Part shown: piece after piece, positions 15,033-24,501 of the stretch | Position numbering within the stretch: position 1 is the first letter of the stretch | Layout: every line of letters starts with the position of its first letter | Assembly: GCA_024693045.1 (NCBI GenBank) | Contig: JAILLQ010000038.1 | Location: 22,978-86,977 of the forward strand | Direction: 5' to 3' | DNA: 64,000 nt | Source of the DNA: Treponema sp. | Lineage (GTDB): Bacteria; Spirochaetota; Spirochaetia; Treponematales; Treponemataceae | Translations under genes and position numbers: made by a program | The notes under the pieces: generated by a model | Databases searched by the model: none | What the model was told of the DNA's origin: nothing | The model's input: the letters and a program-made list of their open reading frames with translations, nothing else

Positions 15033-17588
15033 ATGAATGATATAAAAAAATCTACTATTTTTTTCTTCAGCCTGCTTTTTCTTGCAGCCATTTTTTGTGG
15101 CTCTTTATTAGGGCTGGGTATTTCAGAAACAAATAATATTAAAAATACAGAATACATAAATTCATTTGATACCGCTCTTCCAACAAAATTACTGGATATA
15201 AACGGAGAATTGATTACAGAATTCTCATCTGATGAAAAAAGAGAAATTATCAGTTTAAATAGACTTCCACAGCATATGCTAGACGCCCTTCTTACTCGAG
15301 AAGACCGCATTTTTTACAAGCACCATGGGTTTAGTTTTAAAGCAGTTATGCGAGCCGTTGTTGGAAAACTTACCGGAAAATCACTTGGTGGAGGTTCTAC
15401 TTTAACACAGCAGATTGCAGGAACCTTGTATTGTGACCGAACAGAAATGTCTATCATGCGTAAAATAAAAGAGCTTTGGTGGGCAATTCAAATGGAACGT
15501 CATCTTTCTAAAAATGAAATTCTTGAACTCTATTTAAACAAAATCTACTTTGGTGGCGGAACATACGGAGTAAACGCCGCGTCGAAATATTATTTTGGAC
15601 ATTCAGCAGAAGAAATTACTCCAGCAGAAGCTGCAATTCTTGTTATTCAGCTTTCAAACCCGGCTTTCTACAACCCATTCGATCATCCAAACAGAGCAAT
15701 GGACAGACAGAAAGACGTTCTTGATTCAATGGTTAAAGCCGGCTACATAGCAAAAGAAGATGCAGATGAATCCTTTGACACATACTGGAGTAATTTTGAT
15801 TACACAAGAACCAGTTCTTCTGCCTACATGATGAGGGATGACAAAGCTCCTTGGTTCAGTGAATACGTTCGCCGAGAATTGGGTGGTATGATTTACGGAA
15901 GCCAGAACATTTATACAAGTGGTTTTACAGTTAATACAACCTTAAACCTAAAGCACCAGGAACATGCCCAGCGAATTATGGAAAAATATATTCGCATTGC
16001 AAACGACCGATATCAGGCTGAACACACCTCCCGCTCTGGAATGGCTTTTTCAACTTATATACCTATGACAGAACTTATGTCTTTGGTATTTAACCTTCCT
16101 GCACTAAAAGTAAGCGAGCAAAGGGCTGAAGCTCTGGCAAATTCTACTTATAAAAATCAGATAAACCCTATCCTCGACGTAGTATCTATGATGACTGGTG
16201 TCGACAGTTTGAAAATATCTGTCATCAACAGAGCAAATGCAGAAACTAAGAAAGAAAGTGAAAAAACTACGATTGAAGGAACAATGGTTTCCCTTGAAAA
16301 TGACACAGGTTATATAACCGCTCTTGTCGGAGGAAGTAAATTCGACCAGGAAAATCAGTTTATTCGCGCTGTACAGGCAAGGGTTCAACCTGGTTCAACA
16401 TTTAAGCCTCTTTACTACACAGAAGCAATCGATTCACGCAAGTTTACACCGGTAACACCAATTTCAGATACTCCAGTTGTTTTCCATACCGCAGACGGAA
16501 AGCCTTATATTCCTTTGAACTTTAAAGGTGAATGGGAAGGCGATGTAGAAGTATGGTATGCACTCTGCCGCTCAATGAACGTACCATCTCTAAAAGTCCT
16601 TGACGGAATCGGTTTTGATGCAGCTATAAACAGAGCCGTAAGTCTTTTGGGAATTACAAAAGAAGAACTCCCAAGCCGAGCCTTTATTCCTGGTTATCCA
16701 TTGGGATTAGGTGTTGTTTCAGTTCGTCCTATAGAAATGGCCAGGGCTTTCAGCATTATAGCCAGTAGTGGTAAAGAAATTACTCCGATGGCAATAAGAA
16801 CCGTAGAAGATAGAAACGGAAATGTTATAATGAACCCGGAAAGAGAAATCCGAGAAGCTCAGAAAGCCAAGGGAGAAGCAATTCAGGTACTGTCCCCACA
16901 AACAGCTTTTGTTATGGAAAAAATGCTTGAAAACACTGTAAACGGTCCTGGAACTTTGAGTGCACAGAGCTGGAAATTTGACTACAAAAACGAAAAAGGT
17001 CAGAAATATACAATCCACGCGGGTGGTAAAACTGGTACAACACAGAACTGGGCTGATGCCTGGACAGTTGGTTTTACTCCATACAACACATCTGCTTTCT
17101 GGTTCGGTTTCGATAAACCAGGGCAGTCACTTGGATTAAGAATTACTGGTGCTACTCTTGCAGGTTTTGCATGGGGTGATTATATGAGAGAAATCCACCG
17201 AGGGCTTCCTGCAAAAGACTTTAATAAACCTGCAGAAGGGGTTATTCAGGTTACAGTATGTTCTGTAAGTGGAAAAATCGCCACACCTGAATGTGGAAGC
17301 CATGTAACAACCCAGTGGATTTTGGAAGGAACTCAACCAACTGATATTTGTACTTTACACGGAGGAAAAACTTCTAACTCTTCAGCATTGGGAATTTACC
17401 GTCTGAAAAATGAAATGTATCAGTCTGGTGCCCGAAGCATGAGAACTTTTGAAAAAACTCCTCTTAAATTAAATCTTGACTTCTTAAATGGAATTGAAGT
17501 AAATTCAAGCCATACAGAAGATAGAGCGGAAGATATCAAGCAGGAAGAAGAAAGCCGATTGCCTGATTATAACTACCTGATGGAATAG
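15033..17588 (+). CDS. Class A penicillin-binding protein (PBP1A-type)
   Basis: This bifunctional peptidoglycan glycosyltransferase/transpeptidase has 851 residues. An N-terminal membrane anchor lies near residues 9-30. The GT51 domain shows LTREDRIFYKHHG (catalytic Glu), GGSTLTQQIAGT and IYFGGGTYGVNAASKYYF. The transpeptidase domain has all three motifs: STFK (SxxK, about residue 453), SMN (SxN) and KTGTTQ. The C-terminal Cys-rich piece (CSVSGKIATPEC) resembles the tails of other spirochaete PBP1 proteins. It lies 7 bp before the ParB-like gene. The predicted promoter is so close that the mRNA would be essentially leaderless. Confidence 0.95.
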   Translation: MNDIKKSTIFFFSLLFLAAIFCGSLLGLGISETNNIKNTEYINSFDTALPTKLLDINGELITEFSSDEKREIISLNRLPQHMLDALLTREDRIFYKHHGFSFKAVMRAVVGKLTGKSLGGGSTLTQQIAGTLYCDRTEMSIMRKIKELWWAIQMERHLSKNEILELYLNKIYFGGGTYGVNAASKYYFGHSAEEITPAEAAILVIQLSNPAFYNPFDHPNRAMDRQKDVLDSMVKAGYIAKEDADESFDTYWSNFDYTRTSSSAYMMRDDKAPWFSEYVRRELGGMIYGSQNIYTSGFTVNTTLNLKHQEHAQRIMEKYIRIANDRYQAEHTSRSGMAFSTYIPMTELMSLVFNLPALKVSEQRAEALANSTYKNQINPILDVVSMMTGVDSLKISVINRANAETKKESEKTTIEGTMVSLENDTGYITALVGGSKFDQENQFIRAVQARVQPGSTFKPLYYTEAIDSRKFTPVTPISDTPVVFHTADGKPYIPLNFKGEWEGDVEVWYALCRSMNVPSLKVLDGIGFDAAINRAVSLLGITKEELPSRAFIPGYPLGLGVVSVRPIEMARAFSIIASSGKEITPMAIRTVEDRNGNVIMNPEREIREAQKAKGEAIQVLSPQTAFVMEKMLENTVNGPGTLSAQSWKFDYKNEKGQKYTIHAGGKTGTTQNWADAWTVGFTPYNTSAFWFGFDKPGQSLGLRITGATLAGFAWGDYMREIHRGLPAKDFNKPAEGVIQVTVCSVSGKIATPECGSHVTTQWILEGTQPTDICTLHGGKTSNSSALGIYRLKNEMYQSGARSMRTFEKTPLKLNLDFLNGIEVNSSHTEDRAEDIKQEEESRLPDYNYLME

Positions 17589-17594
17589 TTTTTA

Positions 17595-17999
17595 ATGCTT
17601 GTTAATATAAAAGACATAAAAATAAAAAAAAGGGTAAGAAAGGACTTAGGAAATCTTGAAGATTTGAAAAACAGTCTTAGAACCTATGGTCTTTTAAATC
17701 CGATAACACTCAATTCAAAATATGAACTAATTGCTGGCGAAAGACGCCTGCAGGCAGCAACTCAACTCGGCTGGACAAATATTAATGCTAACATTCTTAG
17801 TAATATAAGCGAAATAGATGAACTTGAAATGGAGTTGGAGGAAAATAACCAGAGAAAGGAATTTACTAGAGATGAGCTACTGGAAGGATACAGGCGCTTA
17901 GAAAAATTAAGAAATCCGTCTGTTTTGGGAAAAATAATAAAGCTTATCAAAACCTTTTTTCAATGGATTAAAAGTATTATTACTAGCAAAAAAAAATAA
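17595..17999 (+). CDS. Short ParB N-terminal-domain protein with basic amphipathic tail
   Basis: The 134-residue protein matches only the ParB/Spo0J N-terminal CTPase-type domain. LVNIKDIKIKKRVRKDLG corresponds to the IxxIxxNPxQPR region, and LIAGERRLQAATQLGW contains the GERR nucleotide-binding box. NQRKEFTRDELLEGYRRL follows where ParB would continue into its HTH domain. The HTH and dimer domains are missing. The last ~35 residues instead form a basic, aromatic amphipathic stretch (GKIIKLIKTFFQWIKSIIT) that could touch membrane. It lies 7 bp after the PBP gene and is probably co-transcribed. It is unlikely to be the chromosomal ParB. Confidence 0.75.
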   Translation: MLVNIKDIKIKKRVRKDLGNLEDLKNSLRTYGLLNPITLNSKYELIAGERRLQAATQLGWTNINANILSNISEIDELEMELEENNQRKEFTRDELLEGYRRLEKLRNPSVLGKIIKLIKTFFQWIKSIITSKKK

Positions 18000-18025
18000 A
18001 AAGTCGGGTCAAGCCCGACTTTTTC
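17996..18025. terminator. Bidirectional terminator between the ParB-like gene and tyrS
   Basis: Stem AAAAGTCGGG/CCCGACTTTT with a TCAAG loop. A and T runs on both sides allow it to end both converging transcripts. Confidence 0.9.
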
Positions 18026-18032
18026 TCTTAAA

Positions 18033-19265
18033 CTATATCTGCCCGATAAAGTACTTTTTCTTTCCCCTACGGAAAATCAAAATCTTACCTTCCAAAGCCA
18101 TATCCTTAGTAATCATCTGATTTTCATCAGTGACTGCTTCACCATTTACAAAAACAGCTTTTGCATTAAGGAATTCGCGAGCTTCCCGGCGACTCTGTGC
18201 AATTTTGTTATTTACAAGAACATCGATTACAGGTTCTTCTTTTTCGAACTTGAAAGAAGGAACTCCTTTCATTCCGCTAAGGATATCCTTAACAGAAAGT
18301 CCTTTAAAATCGCCTGCAAAAAGTTTCTGAGAAACATTAACAGCATTGTCAGCCTCTTCCTTTCCGTGGATATCTTTTACAACTTCCCATGCAAGAGTTT
18401 TCTGTGCAATACGAGTTTCCGGGTGTTCCTGCTGCTGAGCATATATTTCTTCAATCTTTTCTTTAGACAGGAATGTGAAAACCTTAAGATATTCCAAAAC
18501 CTTTGCATCATCAGTATTGATAAGGTACTGGTAAATTTCATATGCAGAAGTTTTATCTTTGTTAAGCCAGAGAGCATTTCCTTCTGATTTACCAAATTTC
18601 TTTCCTGTAGAATCCAAAATCAATGGCATAGTAAAGGCATAAGCGGTCTTATCCAGCATTTTTCTGATAAGGTCTACACCTGTAGTAATATTACCCCACT
18701 GGTCACTACCTGCTACCTGCATGATACATTTCTTTTCCTGGAAAAGATGAACAAAGTCATAGCCCTGCATAAGCATATATGAAAATTCAGCAAAAGTTAT
18801 TCCAGACTCAAGACGACGCTGAATAATGTCTTTTCCCAGCATATAATTAACGTTTATATACTTACCTATATCTCGGAGGAAGTTTAACCAGCTGTAATTT
18901 TTAAGCCAGTCATAATTATCAACAAGTTCAGCAGTTGGAACAAGTCGTGAAATTTGAGTCTTAATTCCTGAAATATTTTTATTTACAGTTTCTTCAGAAA
19001 TTATTTCTCTTTCTGCTGTTGGGCGAGGATCTCCGATTCTACCAGTAGCACCGCCACATAAAAGAACCGGATGATGTCCTGCATTAGCAAGTCGCTTAGC
19101 CATACAAAGAGAAGAATAATGACCAAGATGAAGACTATCTGCTGTTGGGTCTGTTCCCCAATAAAAACTGAATGGCTGACCATCCAAAACTTTCTGCAAT
19201 TCACTTTCTTCACCGGCAACGTCTTTAATCAAACCGCGCCATTTAAGATCTTCGTACAATGACAT
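18033..19265 (-). CDS. tyrS: Tyrosyl-tRNA synthetase
   Basis: The 410-residue class I synthetase charges tRNA-Tyr. The HIGH motif appears as HLGHYSS (about residue 42) and the KMSKS loop as KFGKSEG. The tyrosine-binding region shows YDFVHLF and GSDQWGN. The C-terminal S4 RNA-binding domain is present (AQSRREAREFLNAKAVFVNGEAV). The length is standard. The start has an AGGAA site. It is convergent with the ParB-like gene and shares its terminator. No T-box leader is visible in the short upstream region. Confidence 0.97.
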   Translation of the reverse strand: MSLYEDLKWRGLIKDVAGEESELQKVLDGQPFSFYWGTDPTADSLHLGHYSSLCMAKRLANAGHHPVLLCGGATGRIGDPRPTAEREIISEETVNKNISGIKTQISRLVPTAELVDNYDWLKNYSWLNFLRDIGKYINVNYMLGKDIIQRRLESGITFAEFSYMLMQGYDFVHLFQEKKCIMQVAGSDQWGNITTGVDLIRKMLDKTAYAFTMPLILDSTGKKFGKSEGNALWLNKDKTSAYEIYQYLINTDDAKVLEYLKVFTFLSKEKIEEIYAQQQEHPETRIAQKTLAWEVVKDIHGKEEADNAVNVSQKLFAGDFKGLSVKDILSGMKGVPSFKFEKEEPVIDVLVNNKIAQSRREAREFLNAKAVFVNGEAVTDENQMITKDMALEGKILIFRRGKKKYFIGQI

Positions 19266-19337
19266 AATTCAATTCCTATATTGTTTTTTATGATAATTCA
19301 GTATAATTAATTACGAATATTTATGAAAGGTGACAAT

Positions 19338-19835
19338 ATGAAAAAAATAATTGCTATCCTTCTTATTTTGTTATTTAAGAGCGGACTTTTTGCCATAGGA
19401 ATCGGACCCCAAATCTCTTTTGGACAAGGATTTTTGATACAAGAAAATATGATTCTAATTACAGGAGCATCTTGTTCTATTAAGCTCGATAAAGAACCGG
19501 TTGTAATAAACATAGCGACAAATTACGACCATATCATAGATTGCTTTAATCCGGAAATTACTGTCGACTACTGGTTATTTTCACCAAAGATTTCTAAATA
19601 CTGCAATTACTTTTTAGGAATCGGCATGGGCTCTGGAGTTGAATTCAGCAAGAATGATTTTCATTTTACTTCTACAAAAAGATTAGTCACAGGTTTCAGC
19701 TGGACCTATTACGATGGATTTTTGGAATACTTCATGCAATTAACAGCAGAAGAAGAAAACCACTTCAAATTCCCATTTAATACTAGATATGCCTTTAAAT
19801 TTCCGCTGAGTTTAGGAGTTAGATTTTATTATTAA
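19338..19835 (+). CDS. Small secreted protein, possible outer-membrane beta-barrel
   Basis: From the ATG at 19338 (preceded by AAAGGTGAC, which favours it over the ATG at 19323 that lies on the ribosome site) the protein is 165 residues. It has a signal peptide (IIAILLILLFKSGLFA). The remainder is rich in alternating aromatic/hydrophobic strands and ends in FPLSLGVRFYY, a terminal aromatic beta-signal typical of outer-membrane barrels. A TATAAT at about 19302 may be its -10. It converges on the next gene with only 1 bp between stops. No family is recognised. Confidence 0.55.
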   Translation: MKKIIAILLILLFKSGLFAIGIGPQISFGQGFLIQENMILITGASCSIKLDKEPVVINIATNYDHIIDCFNPEITVDYWLFSPKISKYCNYFLGIGMGSGVEFSKNDFHFTSTKRLVTGFSWTYYDGFLEYFMQLTAEEENHFKFPFNTRYAFKFPLSLGVRFYY

Positions 19836-19836
19836 A

Positions 19837-20115
19837 CTATTCCTCTGACTTTTCAGAGTCATCAATAGCTTCACCGATAAACTTTGAAAGGCTATTTCCT
19901 AATCTAGTGGCCTTCTGTTTAGCTTTTCTAGCGAGTTTAGAAGCCACATACTTATTGTATTGACTGTGAGCTAGTTTGCATTCTTCTTTTATTTCTTCAG
20001 AAGCATTTTTATAATCTTCACATTCAATTAACTTATGAGTTTTTTGATTAAATTCACAGGCAAAAGAAGCTGAATAAATTGAAAATATAGCCAGTAAAAT
20101 ACAAATCTTTTTCAT
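19837..20115 (-). CDS. Small exported charged protein
   Basis: The 92-residue protein has a signal sequence ending ...SIYSASFAC. The Cys at about residue 20 could be a relaxed spirochaetal lipobox or just follow a signal peptidase I site. The mature part is short, helical and highly charged (KLARKAKQKATRLGNSL, acidic DDSEKSEE end), with a second and third Cys nearby (CEDYK, EECKLA). It has a strong GGAGGCGG ribosome site. It follows rlmJ on the same strand. I recognise no function. Confidence 0.55.
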   Translation of the reverse strand: MKKICILLAIFSIYSASFACEFNQKTHKLIECEDYKNASEEIKEECKLAHSQYNKYVASKLARKAKQKATRLGNSLSKFIGEAIDDSEKSEE

Positions 20116-20144
20116 ACCGCCTCCAATAAATTATAAAGTCAATT

Positions 20145-21071
20145 CTAGTTTTTGTCTAAATAGCTAAGGGTAAAAGAGCCATTTCCATCTTTTCCTAGAA
20201 TATTTGAAAGATAAGGAAGAATAGCATTTAAATGCTCGTACAATCCCCAGCTGGGATTAACAATAAACATTCCGCTTCCATAAAGCCTGGGCTTATCACT
20301 TCCAATTGAATTTTCAAGAGATGTTTCCTGGTGGGAATCTTCCTTGTCGACACAAAGACATGCATCAAGAACTTCTGTATGAATATCTCGGTTTTTAACA
20401 GTAGAAAAAATCATCTGCTTCATATTTTCAATTTCTTCAATTTTGTTAGAAAGAAGTGGATACCATAACATAAGCGTTGCCCCACTCCACTTTTTATGAA
20501 CCAAAGAAAGATATTGAGCCGCATTGTGATAATCAGAAAGTTCTTCATAACTTGGGTCACATAAAACAGCACCTCTTTTTATTACAGGAGGTATTTTTGA
20601 TTTTAAAATATCCCAAGCGCTTTTATTTACGGCATTTACTGTCAAATCCTTTTGGTTTTCAGTTAAAACAGCAAGTGAACTTTGCAGTTTTTCAAACTCC
20701 TTTTTATGAAGTTCGGAAAGATAAACTGCATTTCCCTTCCCTTTTAATGCGCTTTCTATTTCAAAAGCTGGACTTCCTGGATAAAATTTTCGAGAAAGAC
20801 AATCTTTTACAAAAGAAAGATAAGGTTTTAATTCTTCAGGAAAATCTGACTTTCCGCTTTCATTTAGTAGCTTCAATATTCCTTTTTCAGCTTCCCCAGT
20901 TTTCAGAGCTTCCTGGGAAGATAGATTGTAAATGCCGCTTCCACTATGACTGTCAAAAATACACCAGGGTTTCGATTTTTTTCCCAAATAATCAAGTACA
21001 TAAAGGAGACAGACGTGTTTTAATATATCCGCATGGTTACCGGCATGAAATTCGTGTAAGTAGCTGAGCAT
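20145..21071 (-). CDS. rlmJ: 23S rRNA (adenine-2030 N6)-methyltransferase RlmJ
   Basis: The 308-residue protein begins MLSYLHEFHAGNHADILKH, the hallmark N-terminus of RlmJ (formerly YhiR). The SAM-binding region DSHSGSGIYNL (family DTHAGAGxY) and the catalytic motif DPSYE (family DPPYE-like) are present. In E. coli the enzyme methylates A2030 of 23S rRNA. Its ATG at 21071 directly follows the nadE stop at 21072-21074, so translation is coupled. The length is slightly above the E. coli 280 residues. Confidence 0.93.
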   Translation of the reverse strand: MLSYLHEFHAGNHADILKHVCLLYVLDYLGKKSKPWCIFDSHSGSGIYNLSSQEALKTGEAEKGILKLLNESGKSDFPEELKPYLSFVKDCLSRKFYPGSPAFEIESALKGKGNAVYLSELHKKEFEKLQSSLAVLTENQKDLTVNAVNKSAWDILKSKIPPVIKRGAVLCDPSYEELSDYHNAAQYLSLVHKKWSGATLMLWYPLLSNKIEEIENMKQMIFSTVKNRDIHTEVLDACLCVDKEDSHQETSLENSIGSDKPRLYGSGMFIVNPSWGLYEHLNAILPYLSNILGKDGNGSFTLSYLDKN

Positions 21072-23069
21072 TTATTTTAACCTGTCAATTTCAGATAGCC
21101 AAATGGAAGAACTAGCATCACTTGGCATTCTCCAGTCTCCTCTCGGAGAAAGGTTTACTGTACCTACTTTAGCTCCATCTGGCATACAACTTCTCTTGAA
21201 CTGCTGATTGAAAAATCTTCTGTAAAAAGTTCGTAACCATTTGAGCTTAAAATCATGGTCATAAGGAAGAGATGAAGAATCTGCAAGGAAAAGTATTTTT
21301 TCCGGTGAAAAGCCAAATCTTAATAGATAATACAGATAAAAATCATGGAGTTCGTAAGGACCGACTAAATCTTCAGTTTTTTGAGAAATATTTCCATTTT
21401 CAGGAGGAAGAAGTTCAGGCGAAACTGGAGTGTCCAAAATATCATTCAATACATTTGAAAGAGCCTGATTTTGTGGCAATGAAAGGGAATCTTCATTTTC
21501 GTCCTGACCTTTTGAGTAACCGTCAGCAAAGTATTTTACAAGATAGCGAACAAGAGTTTTCGGAATAGAAGAATTAACCCCATACATACTCATATGGTCA
21601 CCATTATAAGTACACCAGCCTAAAGCAAGTTCGCTTAAATCACCAGTTCCAATTACAATTCCATTCGTTTTATTTGCAAGATCCATAAGAACTTGAGTTC
21701 TTTCTCGCGCCTGGCAGTTTTCATAAGTTATATCGTGTTTAGCTTCATCTTGCCCGATATCTTTAAAATGCTGACGAACGCTATCGGCAATGCGCACTTC
21801 TTTTAAAGACACACCGCTTTCTTTTGCGAGTGTACAGGAATTATTATAAGTTCGATCAGTTGTTCCAAAACAAGGCATAGTAACCGCAAGAATTCCAGAA
21901 CGATTAAAACCACAAAGGTCAAAAGCCCTGCAAGTAACTAGAAGAGCTAGTGTTGAATCAAGACCACCGCTAAGTCCTATAACAGCAGAGCTACACTTTA
22001 TATGCCTTAACCTTTTTGCTAAGCCTTCGGCCTGAAGGGTAATAACTTCTTTACACCTCTGGCTTCGTTCAGAAAGAAGAGAAGGAACAAAAGGATGAGA
22101 ATCAACCAAACGGCCTAAGTTTTTTTTAGAAAAATCTACCTTTTTTACCGAAATATCAATAAAGGTAAAATCTTCGTCTTTCTGCATTGATAAGAAAGAC
22201 CTTGAAGCACATTCTGCGAAAGTCTTGGTTTTGTTTCTTTCCTGGAAAATTCTTTCTAAATCAATGGAAGCAGTAATAGAGTCTTTTGAAAAAGCCTTTC
22301 TTTCAGCAAGGATACTTCCATTTTCGGCAATTAAACTGTGACCACTAAAAACCAAATCCTGGCTTGACTCATCGTGACTCGCATTCGAATATATATATGC
22401 GCACAGAGATTTTGCAGAATTCATTTTTACAAGATTTCTACGGTATTCAGCCTTCCCGATAATTTCGTTTGAACCGGAAAGATTTGCGATAATGCTGGCA
22501 CCAGCCAAAGCAAGTTTTACAGAAGGAGAAAGAGGAACCCATGCATCTTCGCAAAGTTCAAGACCTAAGACGAAATTAGAATCTTCTGTATCGCGAATTA
22601 AGATATTGCTTCCAAATGGAACAGAAGGATTTTTTTCCGAAATAAAAACATTTCGTATTTTTCCAAGAGGAGCCGAAGAAAAGTGGCGGCCTTCATAAAA
22701 TTCAGAATAATTTGGAATATAGGTTTTTGGAATTAAACAGAGAATCTTACCTTTGAATAATACGGCAGCTACATTGTACAAAGCCCCGGAATATGAGTAA
22801 GGTAGTCCAAGACAAATCAATATATCAAGAGATGAAGTTTTCTTTGCAATAAATTCAAGGCTTTTTATCGCGGATTCCTGCAGACTTTTTTGAAGGAACA
22901 AATCTCCACAAGTATAACCTGTAATGCACAATTCAGGGAATACAATTAACGATGCCCCCTTTTGATTAGCAAGGCGAACCTCGTCAATAATATTTTCTGC
23001 ATTATATTCGCAGTCACAAACCTTTAAAGAAGGACTGGCAGAAGTAACCTTATAAAAACCGTAATTCAT
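21072..23069 (-). CDS. nadE: Glutamine-dependent NAD+ synthetase
   Basis: The enzyme amidates nicotinic acid adenine dinucleotide to NAD+ using ammonia from glutamine. An N-terminal nitrilase domain shows the Glu-Lys-Cys set (FPELCITG, IPKTYIPNY, LELCEDAW). A C-terminal ATP-pyrophosphatase domain shows GLSGGLDST, GTGDLSELALGWCTY and a terminal RRFFNQQFKRSC. I start at the ATG at 23069, giving 665 residues, rather than the longer frame from 23105. A -10 TATTAT (23081-23076) with -35-like TGGAAA lies six bases upstream and there is no Shine-Dalgarno, so the mRNA is probably leaderless. rlmJ follows with no gap. Confidence 0.95.
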   Translation of the reverse strand: MNYGFYKVTSASPSLKVCDCEYNAENIIDEVRLANQKGASLIVFPELCITGYTCGDLFLQKSLQESAIKSLEFIAKKTSSLDILICLGLPYSYSGALYNVAAVLFKGKILCLIPKTYIPNYSEFYEGRHFSSAPLGKIRNVFISEKNPSVPFGSNILIRDTEDSNFVLGLELCEDAWVPLSPSVKLALAGASIIANLSGSNEIIGKAEYRRNLVKMNSAKSLCAYIYSNASHDESSQDLVFSGHSLIAENGSILAERKAFSKDSITASIDLERIFQERNKTKTFAECASRSFLSMQKDEDFTFIDISVKKVDFSKKNLGRLVDSHPFVPSLLSERSQRCKEVITLQAEGLAKRLRHIKCSSAVIGLSGGLDSTLALLVTCRAFDLCGFNRSGILAVTMPCFGTTDRTYNNSCTLAKESGVSLKEVRIADSVRQHFKDIGQDEAKHDITYENCQARERTQVLMDLANKTNGIVIGTGDLSELALGWCTYNGDHMSMYGVNSSIPKTLVRYLVKYFADGYSKGQDENEDSLSLPQNQALSNVLNDILDTPVSPELLPPENGNISQKTEDLVGPYELHDFYLYYLLRFGFSPEKILFLADSSSLPYDHDFKLKWLRTFYRRFFNQQFKRSCMPDGAKVGTVNLSPRGDWRMPSDASSSIWLSEIDRLK

Positions 23070-23123
23070 GTGCTCATAATAGCACTTTGTAAAGCTTCTT
23101 TCCACCAGTCCTTTTTTGATTAA

Positions 23124-23687
23124 TTATGAGTTTTTAATTTGTCGACCATCCTGAAAAGCTTTACCTACGATTTCTCCCAATTTTATATAATTATGATTTA
23201 CAGGATCATAAGTAATAGGTTCAACTTTTGCCGGATCTATCTTCCCGTCAGTAAGAACATCTTCTTCAGCACTTACATTTAGTATATCCGCAACCATGTA
23301 GCCTGATTCTTCATCATAGCTGACAAGTCTACATTCCAGTGCCATAGGAAGCTCATTGATAATAGGAGCGTCTACATTATCACTTTTTTTTACAGTGAAA
23401 CCGGCTTTTTTTACCTTGTCTGGTTCTTTATTACCGGAAACGATTCCTACATAATCGCAGGAGGCAACATGCTTTGCATCTGCCATACTTACAGTAAAAG
23501 CCTTGCGGTCAAGAATATTCTTTACAGTTTTGTGCTCCGGACTAAGACAAATACCAATCTGATTAGTATCGTGTATACCACCCCAAGCCGCATTCATTGC
23601 ATCCACAGTACCATCAGTACCATAAGTCGCAATAATAAGAACCGGCATAGGAAACATAAAGGTCTGTGTTCCAAAATTTACTTTCAT
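23124..23687 (-). CDS. Flavin reductase-like FMN-binding protein
   Basis: The 187-residue protein resembles the flavin reductase/FMN-binding split-barrel family: MPVLIIATYGTDGTVDAMNAAWGG, then CLSPEHKTVKNILDRKAFTVSM, SGNKEPDKVKKAGF and LECRLVSYDEES. Such proteins bind FMN and reduce flavins or act as small NADH oxidoreductases or multimeric flavodoxin-like partners. I start at 23687 because GGAG lies 7 nt upstream, while the in-frame TTG at 23699 is part of that ribosome site. The gene is divergent from the HAD gene and 54 bp before nadE, which has its own promoter. Confidence 0.85.
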   Translation of the reverse strand: MKVNFGTQTFMFPMPVLIIATYGTDGTVDAMNAAWGGIHDTNQIGICLSPEHKTVKNILDRKAFTVSMADAKHVASCDYVGIVSGNKEPDKVKKAGFTVKKSDNVDAPIINELPMALECRLVSYDEESGYMVADILNVSAEEDVLTDGKIDPAKVEPITYDPVNHNYIKLGEIVGKAFQDGRQIKNS

Positions 23688-23781
23688 ACAGTTCTCCAAT
23701 TGAAATTTAGGTATATTTTATCATGCTTTTCGCCTATTGTAAAAAAATACCCCTTTTGTCATACTAAATAAAGGTGACAGC

Positions 23782-24501
23782 ATGGAAGCTTCTGAATTAA
23801 CTACAAATCTTAATCTAACAGGCAGTAATGCTGTGATTTTTGACATGGACGGAACTATTCTAGATTCCATGACCTACTGGGCTGATACTGCCGAAAGATA
23901 CCTTCTAAAACTCGGCATAGAACCTGAAGCAAACCTAAGCCGCAAAATAGCAAATAAGAGCCTGAAACACGGCGCAGAATACCTTAGAAGAAAGTACGGT
24001 CTAAAAAAATCAGATTTAGAAATAATAAAAGGCATAAAAGAAGTTATAGCCCAAGCTTACCGCTATGAAATCCAAGCAAAGGATGGAGCTGAAAACTTTC
24101 TAAAAGAACTAAAAAAAAGGGGAATTAAAACAGCCCTGGCAACAGCTACGGATAGAATAATCTTTGATTCTGCAATGAAAAGATTAAATTTGGAACAATA
24201 TTTTGATTTTATACTCACCTGCTCTGAATACAATACTTCGAAAACAGAGCCATTGATTTATTTGAAGGCGGCAGAAAAACTAAATTGCCCGATTGAAAAT
24301 ACCTGGGTATTTGAAGATGCTTTATATGCACTAAAAACAGCCTCTTCTGCAGGATTTAAAACTGCCTGCATCTATGACTCCTGTGCAGAAGAATCTGTTG
24401 AAGAATTAAAAGCCTTCAGCAATTTGTACTTTGAAAATTATGACAGAGTTTCAGCCTATTTTTTTGGAGGAGTTGATTCCTTTCTGTCTTTACAAAAATA
24501 A
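23782..24501 (+). CDS. HAD-superfamily phosphatase (beta-phosphoglucomutase-like)
   Basis: The 239-residue protein has HAD motif I FDMDGTILDSM, a helical cap, motif II LATATDR, motif III lysine in SKTEPLIY and motif IV FEDALYALKTA. This matches subfamily IA enzymes acting on small phosphorylated sugars or nucleotides. The substrate cannot be read from the sequence. A promoter-like pair (TTGTAA 23737, CATACT 23760) and an AAAGGTGAC site precede the start. The last 46 bp overlap the convergent HD gene, coding on both strands. Confidence 0.88.
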   Translation: MEASELTTNLNLTGSNAVIFDMDGTILDSMTYWADTAERYLLKLGIEPEANLSRKIANKSLKHGAEYLRRKYGLKKSDLEIIKGIKEVIAQAYRYEIQAKDGAENFLKELKKRGIKTALATATDRIIFDSAMKRLNLEQYFDFILTCSEYNTSKTEPLIYLKAAEKLNCPIENTWVFEDALYALKTASSAGFKTACIYDSCAEESVEELKAFSNLYFENYDRVSAYFFGGVDSFLSLQK

